DNA of 64,000 nt from positions 5,194 to 69,193 of the forward strand of contig LSIG01000125.1 in the NCBI GenBank assembly GCA_001556125.1, read 5' to 3'. This document shows, one piece after another, positions 25,619 to 35,340 of the stretch. The stretch comes from Rhizobiales bacterium CCH10-E5 (GTDB taxonomy: Bacteria > Pseudomonadota > Alphaproteobacteria > Rhizobiales > Beijerinckiaceae). A program made the position numbers and the translations under genes. Numbering within the stretch: the stretch's first letter is position 1; the number at the start of each line of letters is the position of its first letter. A model generated the notes under the pieces. It had not been told where the DNA came from, did not search any database, and saw nothing but the letters and a program-made list of their open reading frames with translations.

Positions 25619-27658
25619 ATGCCTGACACCACCCGCACGCTGATGGTGTGCTCGTGCGAGGACACCATGCCGCTGGATGCGGCGGCCATCGCACGCGGCT
25701 GCAAGGGCGCCGATATCCGCAGCGCGCGCCATCTCTGCCGGACGCAGACCGACCTCTTCACGCGCGCATTGGGCGAGAGCCAGGCCATCACCGTCGCCTG
25801 TACGCAGGAGGCACCGCTGTTCGAGGAGATTGCGGCCGATCTCGATTATGCGGGCGATCTCGTCTTCACCAATATCCGCGAGACGGGCGGCTGGTCGCGC
25901 GAGGCCAAGGCGGCCGGGCCGAAGATGGCGGCGCTGCTGGCGGCGGCGGCCGAGCCGATGCCGCCGATCTCCTTCACGACCCTGACCAGCAAGGGCGTCG
26001 CCCTGGTCTATGGCCGCGACGAGACGGCACTGTCCGTCGGGCAGCGTCTCTCGGAGCATCTCGACGTCACCATCCTGATCAGCCGGCCCGGGGAGATCAC
26101 GCCGCCGCGCGTGGTCGAGACGCCGGTGCTGAAGGGCACCATCGTCGCCGCGACCGGCTGGCTCGGCGCCTTCGAGCTGCGCATCGACGATTATGCCGCG
26201 CCGGCCCCCTCCTCCCGCGCCCGCCTCGTCTTCGGCGAGCCCCGCAATGGCGCGACCTCGCATTGCGACATCGTCATCGACGTCTCGGGCGGGACGCCTC
26301 TGTTTCCCGCCGGCGAGTTGCGGGCGGGCTATCTGCGGGCCGACCCGGCGAGCCCCGCCGCAATCGAGAAGCTGATCGCGGAAGCCGGCCATCTCGTCGG
26401 GGAGTTCGACAAGCCGACCTATGTCCGGCTGAACGAGGATCTCTGCGCGCATTCGCGCTCGAAGAAGACCGGCTGCACGCGCTGCCTCGAGCTCTGCCCC
26501 ACCGGGGCCATCACCCCGAACGGCGACCATGTCGCGATCTCGGCCGAGATCTGCGCCGGCTGCGGCGCCTGCGCCGCCGTCTGCCCGACCGGTGCTGTGA
26601 CCTATGCGCTGCCGCCGGCGGACGCGCTGCTGCGCCGGCTGCGAACGCTGCTGACCACCTATGCCGAGGCCGGTGGCCGCGAGCCGGTCGTGCTGCTGCA
26701 TGACGAGGCGCATGGCGAGCCGCTGATCGACGCGCTCGCCCGCTTCGGCGAAGGGCTGCCGGCCCGCGTGCTGCCGCTGCGCGTCAACGAGATCACCCAG
26801 ATCGGGCTCGACGCCTTCGCGGCGGCGCTCGCCTTCGGCGCGGCCTCGATTCAGGTGTTGAGCCGCGCCCGTCCCAAGCACGATCTCTCAGGCCTGCAGC
26901 GCAACCTCGCCTATGCCGAGACGCTCGCCGCGGCGCTCGGCTATGGCGCCGGCAGTGCCGGGCTGATCGAGACCGACGATCCCGAGCAGCTGGCGGCGGC
27001 GCTGGCGCGGGTCGTGCCGGGCACGGTCTCGCAGAAGCCGGCGCGCTTCCGCCCGATGGGCGAAGGCCGGCCGCTGCTGCGCCAGACGATCGGCGAGCTA
27101 CACGCCGCGGCGCCGATGCCGGTGGCCACGGTGGCGCTGCCGCCGCGCGCGCCCTTCGGCACCGTGCATGTCGACACCGATGGCTGCACGCTCTGCCTGG
27201 CCTGCGTCTCGGCCTGCCCGGTGCAGGCGCTGTCCGATGATCCCGAGCGGCCGACACTCGCCTTCCAGGAGGACCTCTGCGTGCAGTGCGGGCTGTGCGC
27301 CGCGACCTGCCCTGAGAAGGTCATCACGCTGGAGCCGCGCATCGATTTCGAGGCCTGGAAGGGCGGCAAGCGCGTGATCAAGCAGGAAGAGCCGTTCCAC
27401 TGCATTGCCTGCGCCAAGCCTTTCGGCGTCCGCAGCTCGATCGAGAAGATCACCGCCAAGCTCGAGAACAAGCACTGGATGTTCTCCGGCGACGCGGCGA
27501 AGCGCATCTCGGTCCTGAGGATGTGCGAGGATTGCCGCGTCGAGGTCGTCGTCAACGAGAGCTTCGACCCGCATCTCTCGCCGCAGCGCCCGCCGGTGCG
27601 CACGACCGAGGATTATCTGCGCGAGCGCGCGGAGCGCGGGGACGATCCGCTGCAGTAG
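25619..27658 (+). CDS. Multi-cluster 4Fe-4S protein of the fdh accessory locus
   Basis: A 679-residue soluble iron-sulfur protein. The N terminus has unusual cysteines (VCSCEDTMPLD, later CKGADIRSARHLC). A first ferredoxin pair lies near residues 275-330 (CTRCLELCPTGAI, CAGCGACAAVCPTGAV). A second lies near 520-575 (CTLCLACVSACPVQAL, CVQCGLCAATCPEKVI). Two C-terminal CXXC pairs (CIACAKPFG, MCEDCRVEVV) look like a zinc ribbon or rubredoxin-like site. Layout recalls HdrA-type electron carriers without the flavin domain. It diverges from the ligase-like gene. It may carry electrons, or Fe-S clusters, to or from formate dehydrogenase. No membrane segment or Tat signal is visible, so it is cytoplasmic. 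Confidence 0.85.
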   Translation: MPDTTRTLMVCSCEDTMPLDAAAIARGCKGADIRSARHLCRTQTDLFTRALGESQAITVACTQEAPLFEEIAADLDYAGDLVFTNIRETGGWSREAKAAGPKMAALLAAAAEPMPPISFTTLTSKGVALVYGRDETALSVGQRLSEHLDVTILISRPGEITPPRVVETPVLKGTIVAATGWLGAFELRIDDYAAPAPSSRARLVFGEPRNGATSHCDIVIDVSGGTPLFPAGELRAGYLRADPASPAAIEKLIAEAGHLVGEFDKPTYVRLNEDLCAHSRSKKTGCTRCLELCPTGAITPNGDHVAISAEICAGCGACAAVCPTGAVTYALPPADALLRRLRTLLTTYAEAGGREPVVLLHDEAHGEPLIDALARFGEGLPARVLPLRVNEITQIGLDAFAAALAFGAASIQVLSRARPKHDLSGLQRNLAYAETLAAALGYGAGSAGLIETDDPEQLAAALARVVPGTVSQKPARFRPMGEGRPLLRQTIGELHAAAPMPVATVALPPRAPFGTVHVDTDGCTLCLACVSACPVQALSDDPERPTLAFQEDLCVQCGLCAATCPEKVITLEPRIDFEAWKGGKRVIKQEEPFHCIACAKPFGVRSSIEKITAKLENKHWMFSGDAAKRISVLRMCEDCRVEVVVNESFDPHLSPQRPPVRTTEDYLRERAERGDDPLQ

Positions 27659-27743
27659 GCGTCATGCTCGGGCTTGACCCGAGCATCTCTGACACCAGCG
27701 GTCTGGACGAAGAGATTCTCGGGTCAAGCCCGAGAATGACGCC
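27658..27743. repeat. Dispersed palindromic repeat, copy 2 (fills a convergent gap)
   Basis: Two 33-base arms (27658-27690 and 27711-27743) pair with two mismatches around a 20-base loop. The first base is the last base of the 4Fe-4S gene stop codon, and the last base is the first base of the opposing gene's stop codon. The element therefore occupies the whole convergent spacer and should serve as a bidirectional terminator. Confidence 0.92.
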
Positions 27744-29017
27744 TATTTCGTCACCTTCTCCAGCCAGTCGACCAGCGCCTGCCGGTCTTCGGCCGAACCA
27801 ATCGTCTGCTCGGGCATCTTGGTGCCCGGCGTGTAGGCGTTGGGGCCGATCTCGAAGAGCTTCGCCACCGTCTCCTTGGTCCAAACGATGTCCATCGTCC
27901 TGAAGGCCTCGGAATAGGCGTAGCCCGGCGCGCTGGCGATGCGGCGGCCGAAGATGCCGTGCAGCGTCGGCCCGGCGCGGTTGCCGTCCGACGGGGTCAG
28001 GGTGTGGCAGGCGGCGCAGGCGCGGAAGACCTGTGCCCCCCGCTCGCCGTTGAAGGCGGCGAGCACATCGGTTCCCGCACGCGGCACCACCGTGCCGATA
28101 TGCTCGCCCGTGACGGCGTTCCAGCGGCGCACGAGCCGGTCGGCGCCGCCCGAGAGGATTTGCTTGCCATCCGGCAGGAAGGCGAGCGACCAGACCGGCA
28201 GGCCCGGCCCGACCAGCGTCGCGCGGATGCGGCGCGCGGCGCGGTCGATCAGCGCGACCTGCCCGCGCAGGCCCCCGGCGGCCAGCGTCGTGCCGTCGGC
28301 CGAGAGCGCCAGCGCGATCAGCGGCGTCTCGCCGACAGTGACCTCCCCGCGCGCCTCGCCATCCGGCCCGAAGAGCCGCAGCCGCCCATCCGCTGCGGCG
28401 ACGGCGATTTCGCCATCGGCGGCCACGACGACCCCGTTCAGCGGCGCTGGCAGCGTCACGATCCGGGGCGCGCCGGCATCCGCCGGCCAGATCCGCAGCG
28501 TCGCGTCATAGCCGGCGGTGACGAGACCGCCGCCGGGCAGGAAGGCGACGCCGTTGACCGGCCCCTGATGGCCCTCGAAGGCGAGCGCAGTGCCGCCTTC
28601 GCGCGTCATCACCCGCGCCGTTCCGTCCCAGGATGCGGAAGCGATGCGGCGCCCGTCCGCCGAGACCGCCAGCGCGGCCACGGGCCCCTTATGCCCCTCG
28701 ATGATTTCGGCCGGCGCGGCCGCCGCCCCGCGCCAGAGCGCGATGCGCCCATCCTCGGCGCCGGTGGCGAAGCCGAGGCCCGGCACGGCCACGACCGCGT
28801 TGACCGCGCCCTCATGGAACCGCAGCACGGCCTCCGCCGTGCCGCCCGACAGGCTCCAGAGGATCGCCGACTGGTCGAAGGAGCCGGTCATGGCGCTCGC
28901 ACCGTCGGGCGCGACCGCGATGGCGCGCACCGGCCCGCCATGGCCGCGCAGCTCCTGGGCGGCGACGGGTTGGGCGAGACAGAGAAAAAGGATGAGGGGC
29001 TTCAGGAGGGGTCGCAT
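27743..29017 (-). CDS. WD40-repeat protein fused to a C-terminal cytochrome c domain
   Basis: 424 residues. The N-terminal signal peptide (LLKPLILFLCLAQPVAA) exports it to the periplasm. Residues about 20-300 form a seven-blade WD40 propeller (repeats such as GHGGPVRAIAVAPDGASAMT, GHKGPVAALAVSADG, DRLVRRWNAVTGEH). The last 110 residues are a class I cytochrome c with heme motif CAACH, GPTLHGIFGR and a likely axial Met in YTPGTKMPEQTI. The ATG at 29017 is chosen since it opens the signal peptide. Position beside the fdh genes suggests a periplasmic electron carrier or redox scaffold; the partner is unknown. Confidence 0.9.
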   Translation of the reverse strand: MRPLLKPLILFLCLAQPVAAQELRGHGGPVRAIAVAPDGASAMTGSFDQSAILWSLSGGTAEAVLRFHEGAVNAVVAVPGLGFATGAEDGRIALWRGAAAAPAEIIEGHKGPVAALAVSADGRRIASASWDGTARVMTREGGTALAFEGHQGPVNGVAFLPGGGLVTAGYDATLRIWPADAGAPRIVTLPAPLNGVVVAADGEIAVAAADGRLRLFGPDGEARGEVTVGETPLIALALSADGTTLAAGGLRGQVALIDRAARRIRATLVGPGLPVWSLAFLPDGKQILSGGADRLVRRWNAVTGEHIGTVVPRAGTDVLAAFNGERGAQVFRACAACHTLTPSDGNRAGPTLHGIFGRRIASAPGYAYSEAFRTMDIVWTKETVAKLFEIGPNAYTPGTKMPEQTIGSAEDRQALVDWLEKVTK

Positions 29018-29118
29018 CTTTCCATCATGCCGGCTCCCCGGCGCCGTGACAAAGCGGCCAGTTGCCCCGGTGCGACCGGCCATCCTATGAAGCGGCGCCC
29101 CTCCTGCTGGTTACCGCC

Positions 29119-29349
29119 ATGACCGCCACGCCTCTCAATCTTCGCGGCCTGAAATGCCCCCTGCCGGCGCTGCGGGTCCGCAAGGCGCTGAAGGGTGCGG
29201 CGCCCGGTACGCTGTTGCTGGTCGAATGCACCGATCCGATGGCGGCCATCGACATTCCCAACCTGATGCGCGAAACCGGGGATGCGATCGAGGAGAGCCG
29301 CAGCGACGGCGACCTGCTCGTCTTCCACATCCGCAAGGCGCCGGCCTGA
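29119..29349 (+). CDS. TusA/SirA-family sulfur carrier
   Basis: A 76-residue protein with the family motif LRGLKCPLPALRVRKAL, whose Cys accepts persulfide sulfur. The ATG at 29119 gives the normal length. It is followed 24 bases later by the Mrp-type ATPase gene. In the fdh context, TusA-like carriers could supply sulfur for activating formate dehydrogenase through FdhD, or for cofactor and Fe-S synthesis. That link is inferred from gene neighbourhood. Confidence 0.9.
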   Translation: MTATPLNLRGLKCPLPALRVRKALKGAAPGTLLLVECTDPMAAIDIPNLMRETGDAIEESRSDGDLLVFHIRKAPA

Positions 29350-29373
29350 GCCGCGCCGATAGGAGTTCAGCCC

Positions 29374-30507
29374 TTGGCCCTCACCCAAGCCGACATCCTG
29401 CGCGCGCTCGAGCTGGTGAAGCTGCCGGCCAGCGGCCAGTCGCTCTCCGCCTCGGGCCGCGTCGCCGACATCCTGATCGACGGCGGCAAGGTGATCTTCG
29501 CCATCGGCATCGACGCCACCGAAGCCGCGGCGATGGAGCCGGTGCGCAAGGCGGCCGAGAGCGCGGTGTCGGGTCTGCCCGGTGTGAGCCAGGTCCTGGT
29601 CGGGCTGACCGCCGACAAGGCGCCCTCCTCGGCCGCAGCGCAGGCACGGCAGCAGGCCCAGCGTCCCACTCCCGGTGCGGGGCCCGGTGGCCCGACGCCG
29701 AAAGCGGCCGGCGTGCCCGGCGTGAAGCAGATCATCGCGGTCGCCTCCGGCAAGGGCGGCGTCGGCAAGTCGACGACGACCGCCAATCTCTCCGTCGCTC
29801 TGGCGACGCTCGGCCTCAAGGTCGGCGTGCTCGACGCCGACATCTACGGCCCGTCGGTGCCAAAGATCTTCGGCATCACCGGCAAGCCGCGGCTGGTCTC
29901 CGGACGGACGCTGGCGCCGATGGAAGCCTATGGGCTGAAGATCATGTCGATCGGCTTCCTGATCGACGAGGAGACGCCGATGATCTGGCGCGGGCCGATG
30001 GTGATCTCGGCCATCACTCAGATGCTGCGCGAGGTCGCCTGGGGCGAGCTCGACGTGCTCGTCGTCGACATGCCGCCCGGCACCGGCGACGCGCAGCTGA
30101 CCATGGCACAGCAGACGCCGTTGGCTGGCGCCGTCATCGTCTCGACGCCGCAGGATCTGGCGCTGCTCGACGCGCGCCGCGGCGTCGCAATGTTCAAGAA
30201 GGTCGAGGTGCCGATCCTCGGCATCGTCGAGAATATGAGCTATTTTATCTGTCCGAAATGCGGCACGCGCTCGGACATCTTCGCCCATGGCGGGGCGCGG
30301 CATGAGGCGGAACGCCTCGGCGTGCCTTTCCTCGGCGAGGTGCCGCTGGCCATGCCGATCCGCGAGACCTCCGATTCAGGCCGCCCGATCGTGGCGAGCG
30401 ATCCGGATTCGGCCCATGCCAAGGCCTATCTCGCGATCGCGCGGCAGGTGATGGCGTCGATGGCCGGAGGCGCCGCCAAGGCCGCGCCGCGCATCGTCAT
30501 CGAGTGA
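29374..30507 (+). CDS. apbC: Mrp/NBP35-family Fe-S cluster carrier ATPase
   Basis: 377 residues. The N-terminal MIP18-like domain (about 1-85) is joined by a Pro/Ala linker to a ParA-type P-loop ATPase with deviant Walker A ASGKGGVGKSTTTANL, then GVLDADIYGPSVPKIFG and VVDMPPGTGDAQLT. The CXXC motif ICPKC near residue 292 binds the transferred cluster at the dimer interface. The start is TTG at 29374 with AGGAG eight bases upstream. It likely delivers [4Fe-4S] clusters, plausibly to the many-cluster Fdh proteins nearby. Confidence 0.93.
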   Translation: MALTQADILRALELVKLPASGQSLSASGRVADILIDGGKVIFAIGIDATEAAAMEPVRKAAESAVSGLPGVSQVLVGLTADKAPSSAAAQARQQAQRPTPGAGPGGPTPKAAGVPGVKQIIAVASGKGGVGKSTTTANLSVALATLGLKVGVLDADIYGPSVPKIFGITGKPRLVSGRTLAPMEAYGLKIMSIGFLIDEETPMIWRGPMVISAITQMLREVAWGELDVLVVDMPPGTGDAQLTMAQQTPLAGAVIVSTPQDLALLDARRGVAMFKKVEVPILGIVENMSYFICPKCGTRSDIFAHGGARHEAERLGVPFLGEVPLAMPIRETSDSGRPIVASDPDSAHAKAYLAIARQVMASMAGGAAKAAPRIVIE

Positions 30508-30533
30508 GGGCGGAGCTCGCTGGCGCGACCTCG

Positions 30534-30637
30534 ACGTCATTCGCGGGCGAAGCGAAGCGCAGACCCGAGAATCTCAGGATGATGAAGCGCCACGCTTGCG
30601 GCGGCACGAGATGCTCGGGTCACGCCCGAGCATGACG
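30534..30637. repeat. Dispersed palindromic repeat, copy 3 (convergent gap)
   Basis: Same family as copies 1 and 2, with outer CGTCAT/ATGACG ends. The left arm is the variant CGGGCGAAGCGAAGCGCAGA, which also appears, inverted, in copy 5. The right arm keeps ATGCTCGGGTCACGCCCGAG. It lies between the convergent Mrp gene and the small membrane protein gene. Confidence 0.85.
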
Positions 30638-30664
30638 GCCTGGCTCGGGCGCCGCTTCAGCCGT

Positions 30665-30790
30665 TCAAAGCCGGACGCCGCCGGTCGTGAAAGCGACGTC
30701 GACGGGCTTCTGGAAATAGTCGTTGAGGACGAGGCTCGCGCCGAAGGCGAGGATGGCGGCGACGGCGATGGCGGCGACGAACGACTTCAT
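30665..30790 (-). CDS. Small 41-residue single-span membrane protein
   Basis: ATG at 30790 with GGGGGAAG just upstream. The 41 residues hold one hydrophobic helix (FVAAIAVAAILAFGASLVL) followed by a short polar tail DYFQKPVDVAFTTGGVRL. The tail looks conserved in style with small Rhizobiales proteins, but I cannot name the family. It lies downstream of mobA on the same strand (76-base gap) and may be cotranscribed with fdhD-mobA. A longer frame from 30982 runs antisense through mobA and is rejected. Confidence 0.7.
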   Translation of the reverse strand: MKSFVAAIAVAAILAFGASLVLNDYFQKPVDVAFTTGGVRL

Positions 30791-30866
30791 GATCTTCCCC
30801 CGAGAGGCGACACGGCAGCGATAAGCCGCTCTTATACAAGACAGATAGCGAAGGATGGTGGGCGCT

Positions 30867-31493
30867 TCAAGCGGTGGCGAGAGTGGCGAAAAGCCGCTCG
30901 GCCTCGTCCAGATCCTCGGGCCGGTTGGCGTTGAAGAAGGGGTCGACAGGCTCGACCGGCCACTCCGCACTGGCGCAGCCATGACGGGCGGTCCAGCGGT
31001 CGATCTTGCGCTCGTCCTCGACCGTCAGCGCCCGGCGCAGATCATCCCGCAGCGACACCGGCCAGAGCCCGATCACCGGATGCGTCCAGCCGCCCGAGGC
31101 GGCGCAGGCGAGCGGGACGCCCTGCTCCTCGCGCGCCTCGTGCAGACGGGCGACGAGATCACGCGGGATGAAGGGCGTGTCGGCGGCGACGCTGACGAGC
31201 CATTCGGTACCCGGCCGGTTGTCCGCCATCCACTCGAGCCCGGCGAGGATGCCGGCGAGCGGCCCGGCGAAATCCGGCACGCTGTCGGCGACCACCGGCA
31301 GGCCATAATCCGCGAAGCGGGCGGGGTCGCCATTGGCGTTGACGACGAGGCCGCCGCATTGGGGCGCCAGGCGCTCGATGACATGGGCGAGGATGCTGCG
31401 GCCCGCGATGCTCCGCAGCGGCTTGTCACCGCCGCCCATGCGGCGGGCAAGGCCGCCTGCGAGGAGGAGGCCGATGGTGGACGTGTCAGTCAT
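30867..31493 (-). CDS. mobA: Molybdenum cofactor guanylyltransferase MobA
   Basis: Attaches GMP to molybdopterin to form MGD, needed by formate dehydrogenase. 208 residues with nucleotide-binding [20 protein letters not shown], the magnesium-binding [11 protein letters not shown] and the C-terminal [16 protein letters not shown]. The ATG at 31493 overlaps the end of fdhD by 8 bases, so the two are translated together. Confidence 0.93.
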   Translation of the reverse strand: MTDTSTIGLLLAGGLARRMGGGDKPLRSIAGRSILAHVIERLAPQCGGLVVNANGDPARFADYGLPVVADSVPDFAGPLAGILAGLEWMADNRPGTEWLVSVAADTPFIPRDLVARLHEAREEQGVPLACAASGGWTHPVIGLWPVSLRDDLRRALTVEDERKIDRWTARHGCASAEWPVEPVDPFFNANRPEDLDEAERLFATLATA

Positions 31494-32379
31494 CTCCCCC
31501 CGCCCCTTTCCGCCGGCTCCGGCCGCCCTCCTCCTCGACCGTGTCCGGGTCTTGGTCGAAGATGATGTTCTGCTCGCCGGCGAGCGCGACGAAGCGCTTG
31601 CCGCGGGCCCGGCCGATCAGGGTGAGGCCAGCCTTGCGGGCCAGTTCGACGCCCCATTCGGTGAAGCCGGAGCGGGAGACCAGCACGGGGATGCCCATGC
31701 GCACGGTCTTGATCACCATCTCCGAGGTCAGACGGCCGGTGGTGTAAAAGATCATCTTCGCGGGATCGACGTTGTTGCGGAACATCCAGCCGGCGACCTT
31801 GTCGACAGCGTTGTGGCGGCCGACATCCTCCATATAGACCAGCGGCCTTTCGGCCTCGCAAAGCACGCAGCCATGGATCGCGCCGGCCTCGAGATAGAGC
31901 GAGGGCGTGGTGTTGATCTTCTTCGTCAGCGCATAGAGCCAGCTCGTTCGAAGTTCCGCCTTCGGCAGTTCGATCTCGTCGATCGCCTCCATCAGATCCC
32001 CGAAAGCCGTGCCTTGGGCGCAGCCGGAGGTCAGCGTCTTCTTCTTCAGCTTCTCCTCGAAATTGGTGCGCTCCGGCGTGCGCACGACCACGACCTCGAG
32101 TTCCTCGTCGTAATCGACGGCGTCGACGACATCGCCGCGCTTGAGCATGTTCTGGTTGAGCAGATAACCCAGCGCCAGCGCGTCGGGATGGTCCCCGATC
32201 GTCATCATCGTGACGATCTCCTGCGCGTTCAGGTAGAGCGTCAGGGCCCGCTCGGTGACGACACGGGTCTCAACGGTCGCGCCGGTCTGGTCGATGCCCG
32301 AGACGGTCGCTCCGAGGCGGGCCGCCTGCGGGTCGGGCCGCACAAGATAATCGTCGAGGAAGCTCATATCCTGTGGCAT
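31486..32379 (-). CDS. fdhD: Formate dehydrogenase sulfurtransferase FdhD
   Basis: Delivers sulfur to the molybdenum centre and is required for Fdh activity. 297 residues from ATG 32379, chosen for GGAGG upstream. The active-site loop reads [13 protein letters not shown]: one cysteine where the E. coli protein has the CGVCG pair, a difference seen in a subgroup of the family. Further conserved parts are [22 protein letters not shown] and [20 protein letters not shown]. The gene lies between DUF2478 and mobA in one operon. Confidence 0.92.
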   Translation of the reverse strand: MPQDMSFLDDYLVRPDPQAARLGATVSGIDQTGATVETRVVTERALTLYLNAQEIVTMMTIGDHPDALALGYLLNQNMLKRGDVVDAVDYDEELEVVVVRTPERTNFEEKLKKKTLTSGCAQGTAFGDLMEAIDEIELPKAELRTSWLYALTKKINTTPSLYLEAGAIHGCVLCEAERPLVYMEDVGRHNAVDKVAGWMFRNNVDPAKMIFYTTGRLTSEMVIKTVRMGIPVLVSRSGFTEWGVELARKAGLTLIGRARGKRFVALAGEQNIIFDQDPDTVEEEGGRSRRKGAGGDD

Positions 32380-32392
32380 CGCGCCCCTCCGC

Positions 32393-32905
32393 TCAGGCGG
32401 CGACCTGCACAACGCCGAGCCCCCAGGCCTCGACCGCCTCGGCCTGCGCGGGCAGCTCGGTCCAGTCCTCCCCCGCGAAGTCGCGGAAGGCGGGCAGCAT
32501 GTCGCGCCGCACGGCGATCAGCACGGGCAGGCCCGCGAGCAGCGCCGCAGCGATTTCCTGCCGCAACCCCTGTCCCAGCACCTCCTGCCGGCCGAACTTG
32601 TTGACGATCACGAGATCGGTCTTGCCCGCCAGCGCCGCACCGAGCGCACCGCCGGCCGCCGCGAGGCCGGTTGCGTCGAGGCGGCAGCCGGTGGCGCCGG
32701 CGCCGCGGTTTTCGCTGATCGGGAAACGCACGCCGCTGGCGAGATCCTCCAGTGCCATCGCGAAACAGCCGCTCTCGCAGGTGCCCTCGTTGTGCTGGAC
32801 GACGCCGCCGAGACGCAGGCCCCGCGCCTTCAACCGCGAAGCGGCGTCGGCCATGAACCGGTCGATCTCGAAACCCGACGAATAGGGAATGACGGCCATC
32901 AGCAT
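32393..32905 (-). CDS. DUF2478 protein, predicted nucleotide-dependent molybdenum-related factor
   Basis: 170 residues, DUF2478 family (named by annotators as a molybdenum ABC transporter ATP-binding-like domain, though without a clear Walker A here). Features are AVIPYSSGFEIDRFMADAAS, NEGTCESGCFAM with two close cysteines, and DLVIVNKFGRQE, a typical NTPase-like strand-loop. The start ATG at 32905 has GAGG five bases upstream. It leads the DUF2478-fdhD-mobA operon, so a role in molybdenum cofactor handling is likely. Confidence 0.8.
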   Translation of the reverse strand: MLMAVIPYSSGFEIDRFMADAASRLKARGLRLGGVVQHNEGTCESGCFAMALEDLASGVRFPISENRGAGATGCRLDATGLAAAGGALGAALAGKTDLVIVNKFGRQEVLGQGLRQEIAAALLAGLPVLIAVRRDMLPAFRDFAGEDWTELPAQAEAVEAWGLGVVQVAA

Positions 32906-33093
32906 CAGGACCTCATCCCATGAATTGGGGGCTGCCACCAGTGGACATTCGCCGAATGAGGAGCGGGCGTTTCGCGGCGAGAAGCGATCCCAGTGTTGCG
33001 CCGGCCCTACAGTCTCGCCCGCCGGGGACGGCTACGGTTGAGATCCGCTCTCCCGGTGCTCGCCGGCAGAGCCTTTCCCTCGGTTCCCGTTTG

Positions 33094-34332
33094 ATGCCAC
33101 GTCACCTTGCCCCGACTCCGCTCGACCCGGCTGCCGACGCCGCGCTGCTGCTGCGCCGCATCGCCTTCGGCACCCTGGCACTGCTGCTGCCGATCGCCTC
33201 TCTGGTCTCGCGCCGCGCCGCCGTCGTGCTGGCGCCGATCGGCGTCGTGCTGCTGGTGATTGCCGTGCTGATCGAGGACCCGCGCGATTTCGTCTCGCGC
33301 CTGAAGCGCAGCGTATTCAGCCTGCCCGGACTGATCCTGCTCGGCCTTGTCGGCTGGGCCGTGCTGTCGCTGGTTTGGAGCCCCTATACGGGCTCGGCGA
33401 CGGAGAAAGCCGGCAACATCGTGCTTGCAGTCGCGCTCGGCTTTCTCGGCAATGCCGCGCTGCCTGACCGGATGCGGGCCTCGAACCTCAACCTCGCCCC
33501 GCTCGGAGCCGGCACGGCCGCCGCCTTCGCACTTGCGCTGATCGTGGCGACGGCGCTTCGCCATCAGGACACCGATGCCGGCGTCGAGCGTGGCATCAGC
33601 GTCATCCTGATCATGGCCTGGCCGGCCCTCGCCTGGCTGCTCTCGCGCGAGCGCGGCCTCAGCGCGCTCGGGCTTGCGCTGGTCGTCGGCCTGCTCTCGC
33701 TCACGCGGTTCGAAGATGGCGAGGCCGTCGCGATGATCTGCGGCGCCGTCGCCTTCGGCGCGGTCAGCGCGAGCCGCGAGAAGGCCTCGGCCCTGATCGC
33801 GGCGGCGATCGCCGGGCTCATGCTGCTTGCGCCGATCGTGCCTTTCCTGCTGATTCCGATCGCCGCGCGCCTGCCGGACGGCGGGCTTGTCGCCTCGCTC
33901 GCTACCTGGGCCGACGTCGTCAGCGGCGCGCCGATCCAGCTCGTGACCGGCCATGGGCTCGACACCGTGTTGCGCGGACGGCTGACCGGCGCGCTGCCGC
34001 CCTCGACCCCGACGACGCTGCTGTTCGAAACCTGGTACGAGCTCGGACTCGTCGGCGCGGCCGCCGCCGCCTTCTGCCTCTATGTCGCCATCCGGGCTGC
34101 GGGGCGGATGCCGAGCGCGCTCGCGGCCGGCGGCGTCGCGGCTTTCACCACGGCGTTCGCCCTCTCGGCGCTTGGCTTCGCAACGCTGCAGCCCTGGTGG
34201 CTGATGACGCTGACGGCGGTGGTGCTGCTGTTCGGCGCCATCGCGCGCGGGCAATACCGGACGGACCGGCCCGTCGCGCCGCTGCTCAAGCCCGCCGGCA
34301 CGACGCGCCCGAAGGCCGGCACGCCCGCCTGA
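33094..34332 (+). CDS. Polytopic membrane protein, O-antigen ligase/polymerase-like
   Basis: 412 residues with about ten transmembrane helices. A periplasmic loop holds VTGHGLDTVLRG followed by PPSTPTTLLFETWYELGLVG, which resembles the 'G.G...H N...ELG..G' signature of Wzy/WaaL-type O-antigen ligases. The ATG at 33094 opens the first recognisable part; it lacks a good ribosome site. It probably acts in transfer or polymerisation of a cell-surface glycan. No other polysaccharide gene is nearby, so the assignment is moderate. Confidence 0.6.
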   Translation: MPRHLAPTPLDPAADAALLLRRIAFGTLALLLPIASLVSRRAAVVLAPIGVVLLVIAVLIEDPRDFVSRLKRSVFSLPGLILLGLVGWAVLSLVWSPYTGSATEKAGNIVLAVALGFLGNAALPDRMRASNLNLAPLGAGTAAAFALALIVATALRHQDTDAGVERGISVILIMAWPALAWLLSRERGLSALGLALVVGLLSLTRFEDGEAVAMICGAVAFGAVSASREKASALIAAAIAGLMLLAPIVPFLLIPIAARLPDGGLVASLATWADVVSGAPIQLVTGHGLDTVLRGRLTGALPPSTPTTLLFETWYELGLVGAAAAAFCLYVAIRAAGRMPSALAAGGVAAFTTAFALSALGFATLQPWWLMTLTAVVLLFGAIARGQYRTDRPVAPLLKPAGTTRPKAGTPA

Positions 34333-34338
34333 TCGCGA

Positions 34339-35336
<998 letters not shown>

Positions 35337-35340
<4 letters not shown>

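Noticed and set aside
30657..30982. Longer minus-strand versions of the small protein after mobA (60 and 105 codons)
   Set aside because: One is out of frame with the hydrophobic helix. The other extends upstream through the end of mobA without a ribosome site. The 41-residue version has a good site directly before its ATG.
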